In this document: in pieces, positions 28,488-36,221 of the stretch
Position numbering within the stretch: the first letter of the stretch is position 1
How the letters are laid out: each line of letters begins with the position of its first letter
Notes under the pieces: generated by a model
Seen by the model: only the letters and a program-made list of their open reading frames with translations
Told to the model about the DNA's origin: nothing
Databases searched by the model: none
Made by a program: the position numbers and the translations under genes
NCBI GenBank assembly: GCA_020831525.1
Contig: JAFIGH010000004.1
Location: 43,700-107,699, forward strand
Length of the DNA stretch: 64,000 bases
Direction: 5' to 3'
Source of the DNA: Opitutales bacterium
Lineage (GTDB): Bacteria; Verrucomicrobiota; Verrucomicrobiia; Opitutales; Oceanipulchritudinaceae

Positions 28488-29910
28488 AACGCGTGAAGTC
28501 CGGGATGAAAGTCAACGGCACCTCTCCGGTGGGGCCGTTGCGCTGCTTCGCGATGATTAGCTCGCGCTCGTGCGAAGCTTGAGGAATGGCGGCGTTATCA
28601 TCGCTCTTCTGCCGCGTGGCAAGGAGGAAAACGACATCGGCGTCCTGCTCGATGGAACCGGACTCGCGCAGGTCGGAGATGCGCGGCTGCCGGTTTTCCT
28701 TCTCGGAGGAGCGGTTGAGCTGGCTGAGGACGAGGACGGGCACGCCCAGCTCCTTCGCCATCCCCTTGATGCCGCGGCTGATCTCGGAAATCTGCTGCTC
28801 GCGGGGGACACGGCTGTCCGTTCCAGAGATGAGCTGGAGGTAGTCCACCACAATCAGACGAAGGTTGTGCTTGCGGTGGAGGCGGCGCGCCTTGGCCCGC
28901 AGCTCGAGGATGTTGAGGTTGCTGGAATCGTCCACCCAGATGGGGGCGGCCTTGAGTTCCTTGCCCACACGGGAGATCTCGCGCAGCTGCTCCTTGCTCA
29001 CGAACTTATTGCGCACCTTGTTCATATTCACGCGGGCGCGCCCGCAGAGCATACGCATGGCGAGCTGTTCGGCGGGCATTTCGAGGCTGAAGACGAGCGT
29101 GGCCACGGCTGCGCCCTTGCCCTTCACTGGCAGGGCGGCGTTTTCCGCGATATTCATGCCGAAGGAGGTCTTTCCCATGGAGGGGCGCGCGGCGAGCACC
29201 ACCATCTGTCCGGGGTGAAGGCCGAAGGTGATCGCGTCGACATCCTGAAAGCCCGTCATGACGCCGCTCTCGTTCTGCCCCTTGAGGATCTGCTCGATGA
29301 GGTGGGAGGCATCGTCCACCGCCGTGGAAAAGGGCTTCACCGAATCGGAATAGCGCACCTCGTTGATACCGAGGATCTGCTGCTCCACGCGGTCGATGAA
29401 TACGTCCAGCTTATCGTGGCTGGTGTAGGCGTCGTCCGCGATCTGCGAAGCCGTCTCGATGAGGCGGCGCAGAAGCCACTTCTCGCGCACCAACTCCAGC
29501 CATTGACGGGCGTGGAGCATCGGTGCCATGTCGCGGCCCGTGATCTCCGCGACAACCTGCCGTCCTCCGATCAGGTCGATAAGCGGCGTCTCCTCCGGCA
29601 GTTTACGGTGTTTCTCGCGCAACCAACGGATCGAGCCGAGCTGGCGCGTCTCAAGGGCGTTGAAGAGCGTCACCTCCTCCACCGGCTTTCCCGAGCCATA
29701 AAGCTCGAGCAGCACCTGGTAGATAATTTGGTGCGCGGGCAGGTAAAACGAATCCGGTTTCAGGTTGGCCTCGACACACGCCGTCAGGACATCCTGACCC
29801 GCGTCGAGGATGCACGCCGCGAGCAAACTCTCCTCGGCGTCACGGTTCTGCGGCAGCACACGGCCCCCGCGCCCGGAATCCGCCGCCGACGCCTGCGTGC
29901 CCGCATCCAT
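28456..29910 (-). CDS. dnaB: Replicative DNA helicase DnaB
   Basis: A 484-residue hexameric helicase that unwinds DNA at the replication fork. The N-terminal domain begins VLPQNRDAEESLLAACILD. The RecA-like domain has Walker A ARPSMGKTS (residues 241-249), ATLVFSLEMPAEQLAMR, Walker B RLIVVDYLQLISG and VLSQLNRSSE, and ends with the usual LIIAKQRNGPTG. An insertion of roughly 20 residues sits in the N-terminal domain around residues 93-113 (GSIRWLREKHRKLPEE). No intein is present. It follows rplI by 25 bp, and its end overlaps bamA. Confidence 0.97.
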   Translation of the reverse strand: MDAGTQASAADSGRGGRVLPQNRDAEESLLAACILDAGQDVLTACVEANLKPDSFYLPAHQIIYQVLLELYGSGKPVEEVTLFNALETRQLGSIRWLREKHRKLPEETPLIDLIGGRQVVAEITGRDMAPMLHARQWLELVREKWLLRRLIETASQIADDAYTSHDKLDVFIDRVEQQILGINEVRYSDSVKPFSTAVDDASHLIEQILKGQNESGVMTGFQDVDAITFGLHPGQMVVLAARPSMGKTSFGMNIAENAALPVKGKGAAVATLVFSLEMPAEQLAMRMLCGRARVNMNKVRNKFVSKEQLREISRVGKELKAAPIWVDDSSNLNILELRAKARRLHRKHNLRLIVVDYLQLISGTDSRVPREQQISEISRGIKGMAKELGVPVLVLSQLNRSSEKENRQPRISDLRESGSIEQDADVVFLLATRQKSDDNAAIPQASHERELIIAKQRNGPTGEVPLTFIPDFTRFENYSAPISE

Positions 29911-29935
29911 GGATTACTTCCGGCGGAAGCGGATG

Positions 29936-30451
29936 TCAGGGGTTGTTTTCCGCCGGGGCGGCCGCGGCAGTCTCGCCTTCGCCGTCCTCTTCGATCGGGT
30001 TCTCCGACACGACCTCGAAGGCAAAGTCCACCGACACTTCGGCGTGCAGCTTGATCGTCGTCTCGTGCTTGCCGAGGGTCTTCACCGGCGAGTATAGGCT
30101 CAGCTGCTTGCGGTCGAGCTGCACGCCCTCTTCGGCGAGCCGGTCGATGAGGTCCTGCGCCGTCACCGAGCCGAACATCTTGCCGCCCGGGCCGGTCTTC
30201 ACGGCAAAGGCGATGTTGATGGTTTCGAGGCGGGCGGCCACCTTCTGGGCGCCCTCCAGTTCTTTCGCCCGCCGCTGTTCGGCGCGGAGCTTCAGAACCT
30301 CCATTTGCTTGCGGTTCGCACGCGTCACGGGCACCGCGATCTTGCGCGGGAGCAGGTAATTGCGCGCGTAGCCCGCGCGCACGGTCACTTGATCGCCCTC
30401 GTCGCCGAGGCCCTCCACAGGTTGCACGAGGAGAAGTTGGGAAGTTGCCAT
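29936..30451 (-). CDS. rplI: 50S ribosomal protein L9
   Basis: A 171-residue protein. The N-terminal domain binds 23S rRNA (LLVQPVEGLGDEGDQVTVRAG, split here, then YARNYLLPRKIAVPVT as the family signature). A long helix links to a C-terminal domain (GKMFGSVTAQDLIDRLAEEG). A low-complexity acidic-alanine tail (EDGEGETAAAAPAENNP) extends beyond the usual length. It lies in the common rpsF-ssb-rplI-dnaB order, 56 bp after ssb. The start ATG at 30451 matches the family. Confidence 0.97.
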   Translation of the reverse strand: MATSQLLLVQPVEGLGDEGDQVTVRAGYARNYLLPRKIAVPVTRANRKQMEVLKLRAEQRRAKELEGAQKVAARLETINIAFAVKTGPGGKMFGSVTAQDLIDRLAEEGVQLDRKQLSLYSPVKTLGKHETTIKLHAEVSVDFAFEVVSENPIEEDGEGETAAAAPAENNP

Positions 30452-30507
30452 AATATTGCTTCGTTAAAAGTAATTGAAAGTAGTATAAAGCCGGGACCCG
30501 CCGCCGC

Positions 30508-31020
30508 TCAAAAGGGCACGTCGTCCTCGGGGAACTCGTCCGCCGGCGCACGGTTGGCAGAACGCTGCGAAGAACCGCCCGAAGATGCCCCTGCGGAATC
30601 GCCGCCCGCGCGCCGCGCCGGCGGAGACGACTGGTTGTAGCCGCCGGACCCTCCGCCGGAGGAGCCGCCGTCGCCCTCGCCGTCGCCGCGGCCGCCGAGA
30701 AACTGAAAATTCTCCAGCACGACGCCGAGCTTACTGCGGTTTTCGCCCGACTGCTTGTCCTGCCATGTGTCCAGCTTGAGCCGCCCCTCGACGAAGAGCG
30801 GACGCCCTTTCGTGCAGTACTGCGCAATGACATCGGCTTGGCGCCCGAACGCATCGATGTCGACAAACGTCGTCTCCTCGCGCTGCTCGCCCTCCTTCGT
30901 TGTGAACCGGCGGTTCACCGCAAGGCCGAGCTTCACGATGGTGAGGCCCCCCGGCGTGACCCGCTTTTCGGGATCGCGCGTGAGGTTGCCCATCAGAAAG
31001 ACTTTGTTGTAGTTGGCCAT
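30508..31020 (-). CDS. ssb: Single-stranded DNA-binding protein
   Basis: A 170-residue protein. The OB fold spans residues 1-110 (MANYNKVFLMGNLTRDPEKR, VDIDAFGRQADVIAQYCTKG). A glycine/serine-rich flexible linker follows, then the acidic tip EFPEDDVPF, the standard partner-binding peptide of SSB. It protects ssDNA during replication and repair and recruits partners through that tip. It sits between rpsF and rplI in the usual order. Confidence 0.97.
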   Translation of the reverse strand: MANYNKVFLMGNLTRDPEKRVTPGGLTIVKLGLAVNRRFTTKEGEQREETTFVDIDAFGRQADVIAQYCTKGRPLFVEGRLKLDTWQDKQSGENRSKLGVVLENFQFLGGRGDGEGDGGSSGGGSGGYNQSSPPARRAGGDSAGASSGGSSQRSANRAPADEFPEDDVPF

Positions 31021-31086
31021 CGGGGTCGGGTGTTGATTCGCCGGGATTCCCGCCGCGCCGGTTGCGGCGGGAGAGAAAAGCGCTCC

Positions 31087-31386
31087 TTACAGACCCTCAA
31101 CCAAGAGGCGCTTCACCGTCTTGTCGAGACGCAGTTTTTCGTGGAGTTCCGCGGGAAGGGAAAGCGGGCCGGAAAAGTGGTAGATCACGTAGCTGTCGCC
31201 CGTGTGTTTTGCGTCCGTCACACGCGCGAAGTCACGGCGCCCGTGGTTCTCCGTCTCGGTGACCTCGCCTCCGAGTTCCTTGATGATCCCGGAAAGTTTT
31301 TCCACGAGAGTCTCCACGGGATCGTCGTATCCACGTGTATCGAGGATGAAAGTGGCCCTGTATGATTTAGTCAGCGTTGCGCTCAT
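31087..31386 (-). CDS. rpsF: 30S ribosomal protein S6
   Basis: A 99-residue protein with the S6 ferredoxin-like fold: YRATFILDTRGYDDPVETLV, then IIKELGGEVTETENHGRRDFA split over two strands, and YVIYHFSGPLSLPAELHEKL. It binds the 16S rRNA platform with S18. Its start lies inside the 3' end of pth (20 bp overlap), so translation is probably coupled. No rpsR gene follows, unlike many bacteria where S18 lies between ssb and rplI. Confidence 0.96.
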   Translation of the reverse strand: MSATLTKSYRATFILDTRGYDDPVETLVEKLSGIIKELGGEVTETENHGRRDFARVTDAKHTGDSYVIYHFSGPLSLPAELHEKLRLDKTVKRLLVEGL

Positions 31387-31966
31387 TGTTGTTTGGTTTT
31401 CGATTGAGATGGTTCATGGCGAGCAGCGGTCCGGACCGCACCACAAGGCGCAGGCCCTCCACAAAAGCCGGGAGGGCGGACCGGAAGCGCTCGTTTTCAT
31501 CCGGGGCAAAAGGCCTCAGGACAAAATCTGCGATATCCATGAGCGGCTTTGTGTCCGGACCGACGCCGATCCGGTAGCGCACAAACCCCGCGCCGATGCG
31601 CGAAATAATGTCCGCCAAGCCGTTGTGCCCGCCCGCGCTCCCCCCGATGGAAAGCTTGGCCGCTCCCACCGGAATCTGAAACTCATCCACCGCCACCAAC
31701 AGCCCCTCGGGCCGCCACTTGTGGAAACGGAACAACTCGCCGAGGACCTGTCCGCTGCGGTTCATAAAAGCCTGCGGCTTCACGAGCGTGACCGGTTTGC
31801 CGACGATGACGACATCTGCGGTGTGGGCACTGAAACGGGAGGACGCGCGCCAAACCGCCCCCTCGCTCTGCGCGAGGGCGTCGACCACGGCGAATCCCGC
31901 GTTGTGGCGTGTTCCGTCGTAGCGTTCGCCCGGATTGCCGAGCCCCGCGATAACACGCACCGTCAT
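31367..31966 (-). CDS. pth: Peptidyl-tRNA hydrolase
   Basis: A 199-residue cytoplasmic enzyme that frees tRNA from stalled peptidyl-tRNA. Motifs: VIAGLGNPGERYDGTRHNAGF with catalytic His (here HNAGF) and PQAFMNRSGQ, then VAVDEFQIPVGAAKLSIGGS and GGHNGLADII. In the third motif the usual DD (as in HDELDLP) reads DEFQIP, a mild variant. It lies 69 bp after rplY, separated by an intrinsic terminator at 32009-32034, and overlaps rpsF. Confidence 0.96.
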   Translation of the reverse strand: MTVRVIAGLGNPGERYDGTRHNAGFAVVDALAQSEGAVWRASSRFSAHTADVVIVGKPVTLVKPQAFMNRSGQVLGELFRFHKWRPEGLLVAVDEFQIPVGAAKLSIGGSAGGHNGLADIISRIGAGFVRYRIGVGPDTKPLMDIADFVLRPFAPDENERFRSALPAFVEGLRLVVRSGPLLAMNHLNRKPNNNERNAD

Positions 31967-32008
31967 GGAAGTTGAAAAAGAACAATACAGGGAGGCACCG
32001 CCAGCGCG

Positions 32009-32034
32009 AAAAAACCTCCCGCCGAAAGCGGAGG
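32009..32034 (-). terminator. Intrinsic terminator after rplY
   Basis: On the minus strand a stem CCTCC/GGAGG (extended by a bulged GC pair region) with a TTTC loop begins two bases after the rplY stop and is followed by TTTTTT. The hairpin sits between rplY and pth although both run the same way, so it should end or attenuate transcription from the rplY promoter. Confidence 0.6.
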
Positions 32035-32035
32035 A

Positions 32036-32710
32036 TCAGTCCTCCTCTTTCTTCCCTTCACCGTCGTCGTCGTCATCCTTCGCCTTGCCGACCAGTTCCG
32101 GTTCGGCGTCCTCGGCGATGGCATCCTCCGACTCGTCGCGCCCGGCGTGCGCTCCCACGCAGGCCACCGCCACTTCGTCGCCGTCGGTCAAAACTTCGAT
32201 TCCCTCGGGGGCGGTGATCTCGCGCACATGGATTGACTTGCCGATCTGCAGCTGCGTCACGTCCACCGTAATCGATTCGGGCAGGTCGCGCGGGCGGCAG
32301 CGTACTTCGAGGGTATCCGCATGGACCTCGAGAATGCCCCCGTTCTTCACGCCGGGGCACACGCCCTTCGTGATCACAGGAATATCCGCCTCCATCGGCT
32401 TGCCCCGCACGATCTCCTTGAAATCGATGTGCTCGAACGCGTCCGTGCGCGGGTTGCGCTGCGCCTCCTGGATAATCGCAAACTGCGATTCGTCCGCGCC
32501 GTTGCCGCCGCCGTGGTGCAGCTCGATCAACGCCGCACGCCCGGCGATGTCGCGCCACGCCATGGAAAAATCGTGGGCATCGACCACCAAATGGGTCACC
32601 CCGGATTCACCGTAAATCACAGAGGGAATCTTCCCCGCCGAGCGAAATCGCTTCGCCGCGGCAGTTCCTCTTTCCGTGCGCACATTGGCATTGAGCCGTA
32701 CCTGTTTCAT
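32036..32710 (-). CDS. rplY: 50S ribosomal protein L25 (Ctc type)
   Basis: A 224-residue protein of the long, general-stress Ctc type of L25. The N-terminal domain binds 5S rRNA (MKQVRLNANVRTERGTAAAK, RSAGKIPSVIYG, FEHIDFKEI). The C-terminal beta domain has ADIPVITKGVCPGVKNGGIL and a very acidic tail (KAKDDDDDGEGKKEED). It is the first gene of the ribosomal/replication run reaching to ompH and forms the usual rplY-pth pair. The 32711-32908 interval upstream must hold its promoter; I could not pick one out with confidence. Confidence 0.96.
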   Translation of the reverse strand: MKQVRLNANVRTERGTAAAKRFRSAGKIPSVIYGESGVTHLVVDAHDFSMAWRDIAGRAALIELHHGGGNGADESQFAIIQEAQRNPRTDAFEHIDFKEIVRGKPMEADIPVITKGVCPGVKNGGILEVHADTLEVRCRPRDLPESITVDVTQLQIGKSIHVREITAPEGIEVLTDGDEVAVACVGAHAGRDESEDAIAEDAEPELVGKAKDDDDDGEGKKEED

Positions 32711-32908
32711 AACAATATTAACGTGGTCACCGCCGACGCTTGGGCCGGAGAAAAACGAGAAGGCAAACCCGTCCGTTCTCCCAATGCAATCCCTTTTTCC
32801 CCGCCTTCGAATATTTTCTTCACTCGCGGGCTTGACACCCCCGCCCCGACCCGACTTTCCTCACCAACTTTGTTTCAGCTGGCGCGCCGCCTGCCTGAAA
32901 ACCACCAT

Positions 32909-32960
32909 TGCCCGGTAGCTCAGTGGTAGAGTCCCGCACGGCGGGATTAACCACTTGGTC
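32909..32960 (+). pseudogene. Degenerate tRNA-Asn copy
   Basis: The first 23 bases (TGCCCGGTAGCTCAGTGG and TAGAG) match the acceptor strand and D arm of the intact tRNA-Asn 73 bp downstream with one change. The last 14 (TTAACCACTTGGTC) match its anticodon 3' side and variable region. Between them the normal ten bases are replaced by a 15-base self-complementary hairpin (TCCCG-CACGG-CGGGA). There is no T arm and no 3' acceptor strand, so it cannot fold as a tRNA. Confidence 0.75.
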
Positions 32961-32981
32961 CAAGCCGTTCTTTCCAACTTT

Positions 32982-33056
32982 TGCTCGGTAGCTCAGTGGT
33001 AGAGCAGGTGGCTGTTAACCACTTGGTCGTAGGTTCGAATCCTACCCGAGCAGCCA
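32982..33056 (+). tRNA. tRNA-Asn (GTT)
   Basis: A 75-base cloverleaf including encoded CCA. Acceptor TGCTCGG pairs with CCGAGCA. The D arm is GCTC..GAGC, the anticodon stem GGTGG/CCACT-like with loop CTGTTAA (anticodon GTT), and the T arm TAGG-TTCGAAT-CCTA. Discriminator is G, followed by CCA at 33054-33056. A TTGACA at 32832 could be a distant -35, without a clear -10. Confidence 0.96.
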
Positions 33057-33057
33057 T

Positions 33058-33089
33058 GGGAAGAAATTGCGGAAACGCAATTTCTTCCC
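33058..33089 (+). other. Perfect 13-bp hairpin next to tRNA-Asn
   Basis: GGGAAGAAATTGC (33058-33070) and GCAATTTCTTCCC (33077-33089) pair fully around GGAAAC, starting one base after the tRNA CCA end. It lacks a following T run. It may be a processing signal or part of an inserted element. Confidence 0.6.
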
Positions 33090-33098
33090 GCCACTCTC

Positions 33099-33131
33099 AA
33101 CGAGCCCGCCGGCAAACCCGGCGGGCTCGTT
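33099..33131 (+). terminator. Intrinsic terminator downstream of tRNA-Asn
   Basis: A 14-bp perfect stem, AACGAGCCCGCCGG against CCGGCGGGCTCGTT, with loop CAAAC, followed by a T-rich tail (TGGTTT). It should end the tRNA-Asn transcript. Confidence 0.75.
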
Positions 33132-33245
33132 TGGTTTCGGGACTTCGGCCCGGCCGAAGTGGCGTGATCAAAAGTGCGGGGAGTTTAGGTCAGTTGTGCC
33201 AGAACTCGTTCCACCGGTGGCTTGCGCGCAGTGCTCTTGTGTCGA

Positions 33246-33421
33246 TCATGGTTTGAGCGGTGGCGTAGATAAATAATGGGTGGTGCCGTGCACGGTGGAC
33301 ACCGCCTCGGTGAGCCGGTCCTGGCTGTCGTAGATGAAGGTGCTGGTGTAGCCGCCGGATTCGACGCCGGTGGCGCCGTAGGCGCGGAAGAGGCGGCCCT
33401 GGTGGTCAATGGAGGCGGGGC
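33246..33421 (-). pseudogene. RHS (YD-repeat) gene fragment
   Basis: On the minus strand a frame reads ASIDHQGRLFRAYGATGVES, then GGYTSTFIYDSQDRLTEAV and STVHGTTHYL, ending at a TGA at 33246. DHQGRL and YDSQDRLTEAV are typical YD-repeat words of RHS proteins. The frame is cut by a TAG just upstream, inside a repeat at 33411-33438, so only one to two repeats remain of what is normally a protein of over a thousand residues. No toxin tip or immunity gene is visible nearby. Confidence 0.6.
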
Positions 33422-33438
33422 TCCGTCGCTACGGGGCC
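33411..33438. repeat. GC-rich short repeat, copy 1
   Basis: GGAGGCGGGGCTCCGTCGCT and then ACGGGGCC. A near-copy lies at 33608-33635 (GGAGGGCGGGGCTCCGCCGC and then TACGGGGC), and a looser version at about 33530-33560. Each holds the short inverted unit GGAG..CTCC and, on the minus strand, GTAG or CGTAG, of the kind found at the foot of REP hairpins. Together they fill most of 33411-33642. Confidence 0.5.
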
Positions 33439-33504
33439 GAAATCGAATCCGGAAAAATGGGCGCGCCCTTTCGACCCATCGTCTTTGCACATCGGCAACG
33501 CCAA

Positions 33505-33524
33505 CACGGACAGGAATGTCCGTG
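33505..33524. repeat. REP-like palindrome, copy 2
   Basis: CACGGACA-GGAA-TGTCCGTG: same arms as the element at 15846-15865, loop GGAA instead of AGAA. It lies between the two GC-rich repeats flanking the RHS fragment. Confidence 0.6.
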
Positions 33525-33607
33525 CTCCGGTGGAGGCGGGTGGCACTACGGAGCGGCGCGGGGTCGGCTGCCGACAGGGTCACAACGAATTTGCCGACGG
33601 AATCGAC

Positions 33608-33635
33608 GGAGGGCGGGGCTCCGCCGCTACGGGGC
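33608..33635. repeat. GC-rich short repeat, copy 2
   Basis: Near-copy of 33411-33438, with one extra G and a C for T change, ending eight bases before the ftsZ stop codon at 33643. Confidence 0.5.
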
Positions 33636-33642
33636 GGGTTGC

Positions 33643-34950
33643 CTACACGGCGATGCGGATGCCTTTGCGGATGAAGGCGGGGACGTCGAGGTCCTGCCCT
33701 TCGTAGATATTTTCATCGGTTTTTTCGAAGTAGCCGCGGTCTTCGCCGACGAGAAACTCGAACTCCGCCTGGCCCTCGGGCGGGTGCTTCTCGCGACGAG
33801 CGGCACCCGTACTTTCGGTCTCCTGTGGAGGGGCGGAGCGGGGTGTCGCAACGACCGTCTTTGCGACCGGAGCGGTGTGTTCCGCGGGCGCCTCGGCGAC
33901 CGGGGCGGGCCGCGGGGCGGGCGGGGCAACGGGGCGGGGACGGGCCGCGGCGGGTACGCGGAAGGGGTGCCTGCGCGCTCCCGTCACATCGACCGTTCCG
34001 ATGACGGTGACCTGCACCCGGCCCTGGAGGCTTCCGTCGACGGCGGCACCGAGAACGGTGTTTTCTTTGCAGCCGAAACGCTCGCCGATGAAATCCATGA
34101 CGCGGTAGACGTCGGACAGCGGCATATCGGGACCACCCCGGATATGGAGGAGCAACCCGTCGGTCTTGCGAAGAAAGCGGTTGTCCGGCAGGTGCAGGAG
34201 AGGGCAGCGCTCGAGGTCACGCAGGGCCGCTTCAACGAAGCCGTCGCCCGAGCCTTCACCGAAGCCGAAGACAGCTTTCCCTCCCCGGTAATGGAGGGCT
34301 TCCCGCAAGGTGGCGAAGTCGACGTTGATGAGTCCATTTTCGAGAATCATCGAGCAAATGGCCTGCACGCCGCGGCGGATCCAGTCGTCGGCGATGGCGA
34401 GGGCTTCGAGCAGCGTGGGATCGCCCTCGGCCTGCTGCACGATGAGGTCGTTGGGCAGCGAGATGACGCAGGCGCAGGCCTCGCGCATGGCCGCGAGCGC
34501 ATCCTCGGCCTGACGCATGCGGCGCTGCCCCTCGCGCGAGAATGGAAGATTGACAAAGGCGACGACAAGCGCACCGGCTTCCGCCGCCACCTCGGCAATG
34601 ACCGGTGCCGCCCCGCTGCCCGTACCGCGCCCAAGACCGGCGAGGATGAAGACGAGATCGACACCCTCGACCATACGGGCCAGTTCGGCGCGGTCGGCCT
34701 CCGCCGCCTGCCGCCCCAGCTCGGCCTCTCCGCCGGTGCTGAGCCCGCCCGTAACGGTCTTGCCGATCATCACTTTCTCGGTAAGCGGGGAGGCGTCGAG
34801 GGTCTTGAAGTCGGTGTTGACGACGGCCAGTTCCATCGGGCCGGGATCGCTCATGCGCAGGCGGTCGACGGCGTTGCCGCCGGCGCCGCCGACACCGATG
34901 ATCTTTACCCGCAGCGGGTGTTCCTGCCAGTCCCTTGTTGCCTCGCCCAT
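33643..34950 (-). CDS. ftsZ: Cell division protein FtsZ
   Basis: A 435-residue tubulin-like GTPase that builds the division ring. The N-terminal GTP-binding motif GVGGAGGNAVDR is intact. The tubulin signature reads GLGRGTGSG (residues 105-113) where most FtsZ have GGGTGTG: Arg108 replaces a glycine (codon CGC). The T7 loop NVDFATLREAL keeps the catalytic aspartate region. A long proline-rich linker (residues 320-400) ends in DLDVPAFIRKGIRI, the conserved C-terminal peptide that binds FtsA. The start at 34950 follows a GGAGG eight bases upstream; a longer open frame to 35148 overlaps ftsA and is rejected. It is the last gene of the division cluster. Confidence 0.95.
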   Translation of the reverse strand: MGEATRDWQEHPLRVKIIGVGGAGGNAVDRLRMSDPGPMELAVVNTDFKTLDASPLTEKVMIGKTVTGGLSTGGEAELGRQAAEADRAELARMVEGVDLVFILAGLGRGTGSGAAPVIAEVAAEAGALVVAFVNLPFSREGQRRMRQAEDALAAMREACACVISLPNDLIVQQAEGDPTLLEALAIADDWIRRGVQAICSMILENGLINVDFATLREALHYRGGKAVFGFGEGSGDGFVEAALRDLERCPLLHLPDNRFLRKTDGLLLHIRGGPDMPLSDVYRVMDFIGERFGCKENTVLGAAVDGSLQGRVQVTVIGTVDVTGARRHPFRVPAAARPRPVAPPAPRPAPVAEAPAEHTAPVAKTVVATPRSAPPQETESTGAARREKHPPEGQAEFEFLVGEDRGYFEKTDENIYEGQDLDVPAFIRKGIRIAV

Positions 34951-35006
34951 TTTATGTTCCTCCGGTGAAGTGTCTGTCGTGGTTTGTTCGCTACCGTCCG
35001 CGTGGC

Positions 35007-36215
35007 TTACTTGAAGAGGCGTCGCAGCAGGCCGGCTTTCGGTGCCTCCGCCTTGCGTTCGCCGAGCGACTGTCCCTGCAAGCCGAAGAAAAGTAGTCCG
35101 AGCGTGGTGGAGTAGCCCGGGTCGCGGAGATCTTCGCGGGTGACCCAAGCGGGATGCGTCCCCACCCGGGTATCGACGCCGAGCACATCGCGCCCGACAT
35201 CGGCGATGCCGGGCAGTTCCGAGGAACCGCCGGTAAGGATCACGCCGCCGGGAACCGCCTGCGCACTGACGGCGCTGCCCAGCCTGTTTTTGATAATCGA
35301 AAAGATCTCCGCCACGCGGGCGTTGAGAATCTTGGCGATGGCGAGCCGCGGTATCGGCCGGTCGCCGATCTGCAGGTCACCTTCGAGCATGACGTGCCCC
35401 TCTTTGTCGCCCTTTTCGAGGACGGCCTTGCCATCGCGCAGTTTGAGGCGCTCGGCCTGCTTGAAGGTAATGCGCAGTCCGATACTCAGGTCGTTGGTGA
35501 GATGCCCGCCGCCCACCGGAATGACACCGGTATGCACGATGTGGCCCTTGCGGTAGAGAACGAAATCCGTGGTACCCTCCCCGATGTCCACAACCAGCGC
35601 CCCTGCCCGCCGCTCGTCGTCGGATGCCGAGATACGGCCGGAGGCCACGCTCGCTGGAATGATTTCCTCCACGGACAGGCCGTCGGCGTATCCGCTGATT
35701 ATGTGGATCATATCAGTGATCCGCCTCTCATCGGCATGGACGTTCCAATACTTCAGTTCGAGCTTTGCGGCCTGCATGCCGACAGGATTGTCCACCTCGC
35801 GCCCGTCGGCGCAGGCCGCGCCGCGGATATGCACGAGGTAACAACGGCCCGGAGGGAGCGCCTTCCGGCGCGCGCTGTGTCCAGCGGTGTGCACATCGTG
35901 CTCAGAGACCCAGTTGTCCGCGTCGTGCACATTGACGGTGCCGATGTTGGTGAAGCCTTCGAGATGCGCGCCGGAGGCGGAGAGGAAGACTTCATCGACC
36001 TGCACACCGGCCTTACGTTCGGCGGCAATGAGCGCGGCGTGGGTACACCTACCGACCGAGGAGAGATCAACGATTTCCCCTTTTTTCACCCCCACCGAGG
36101 TGGCTTCGGCCGAACCAATGATGTTGAGTTCCCGTCCGCCTTCGATCTCTCCGATAAGGACGGTGATCTTGGAGGACCCGATCTCCACGGCACCTATGAT
36201 TTTGTTACGGGGCAT
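35007..36215 (-). CDS. ftsA: Cell division protein FtsA
   Basis: A 402-residue actin-like ATPase that tethers FtsZ to the membrane. The N-terminal phosphate loop region AVEIGSSKITVLIGE is followed by the 1C domain (VFLSASGAHLEGFTNIGTVN region), a second phosphate motif VVDIGEGTTDFVLYRKG and the adenosine motif GGVILTGGSSELPGI. The C-terminal LLRRLF is an amphipathic membrane helix. It starts six bases after the ftsQ stop and lies 56 bp ahead of ftsZ, the usual order. Confidence 0.96.
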   Translation of the reverse strand: MPRNKIIGAVEIGSSKITVLIGEIEGGRELNIIGSAEATSVGVKKGEIVDLSSVGRCTHAALIAAERKAGVQVDEVFLSASGAHLEGFTNIGTVNVHDADNWVSEHDVHTAGHSARRKALPPGRCYLVHIRGAACADGREVDNPVGMQAAKLELKYWNVHADERRITDMIHIISGYADGLSVEEIIPASVASGRISASDDERRAGALVVDIGEGTTDFVLYRKGHIVHTGVIPVGGGHLTNDLSIGLRITFKQAERLKLRDGKAVLEKGDKEGHVMLEGDLQIGDRPIPRLAIAKILNARVAEIFSIIKNRLGSAVSAQAVPGGVILTGGSSELPGIADVGRDVLGVDTRVGTHPAWVTREDLRDPGYSTTLGLLFFGLQGQSLGERKAEAPKAGLLRRLFK

Positions 36216-36221
36216 GGTCTT

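Noticed and set aside
32832..32837. TTGACA as a tRNA-Asn promoter -35
   Set aside because: No matching -10 at 16-18 bases; kept only as a note.
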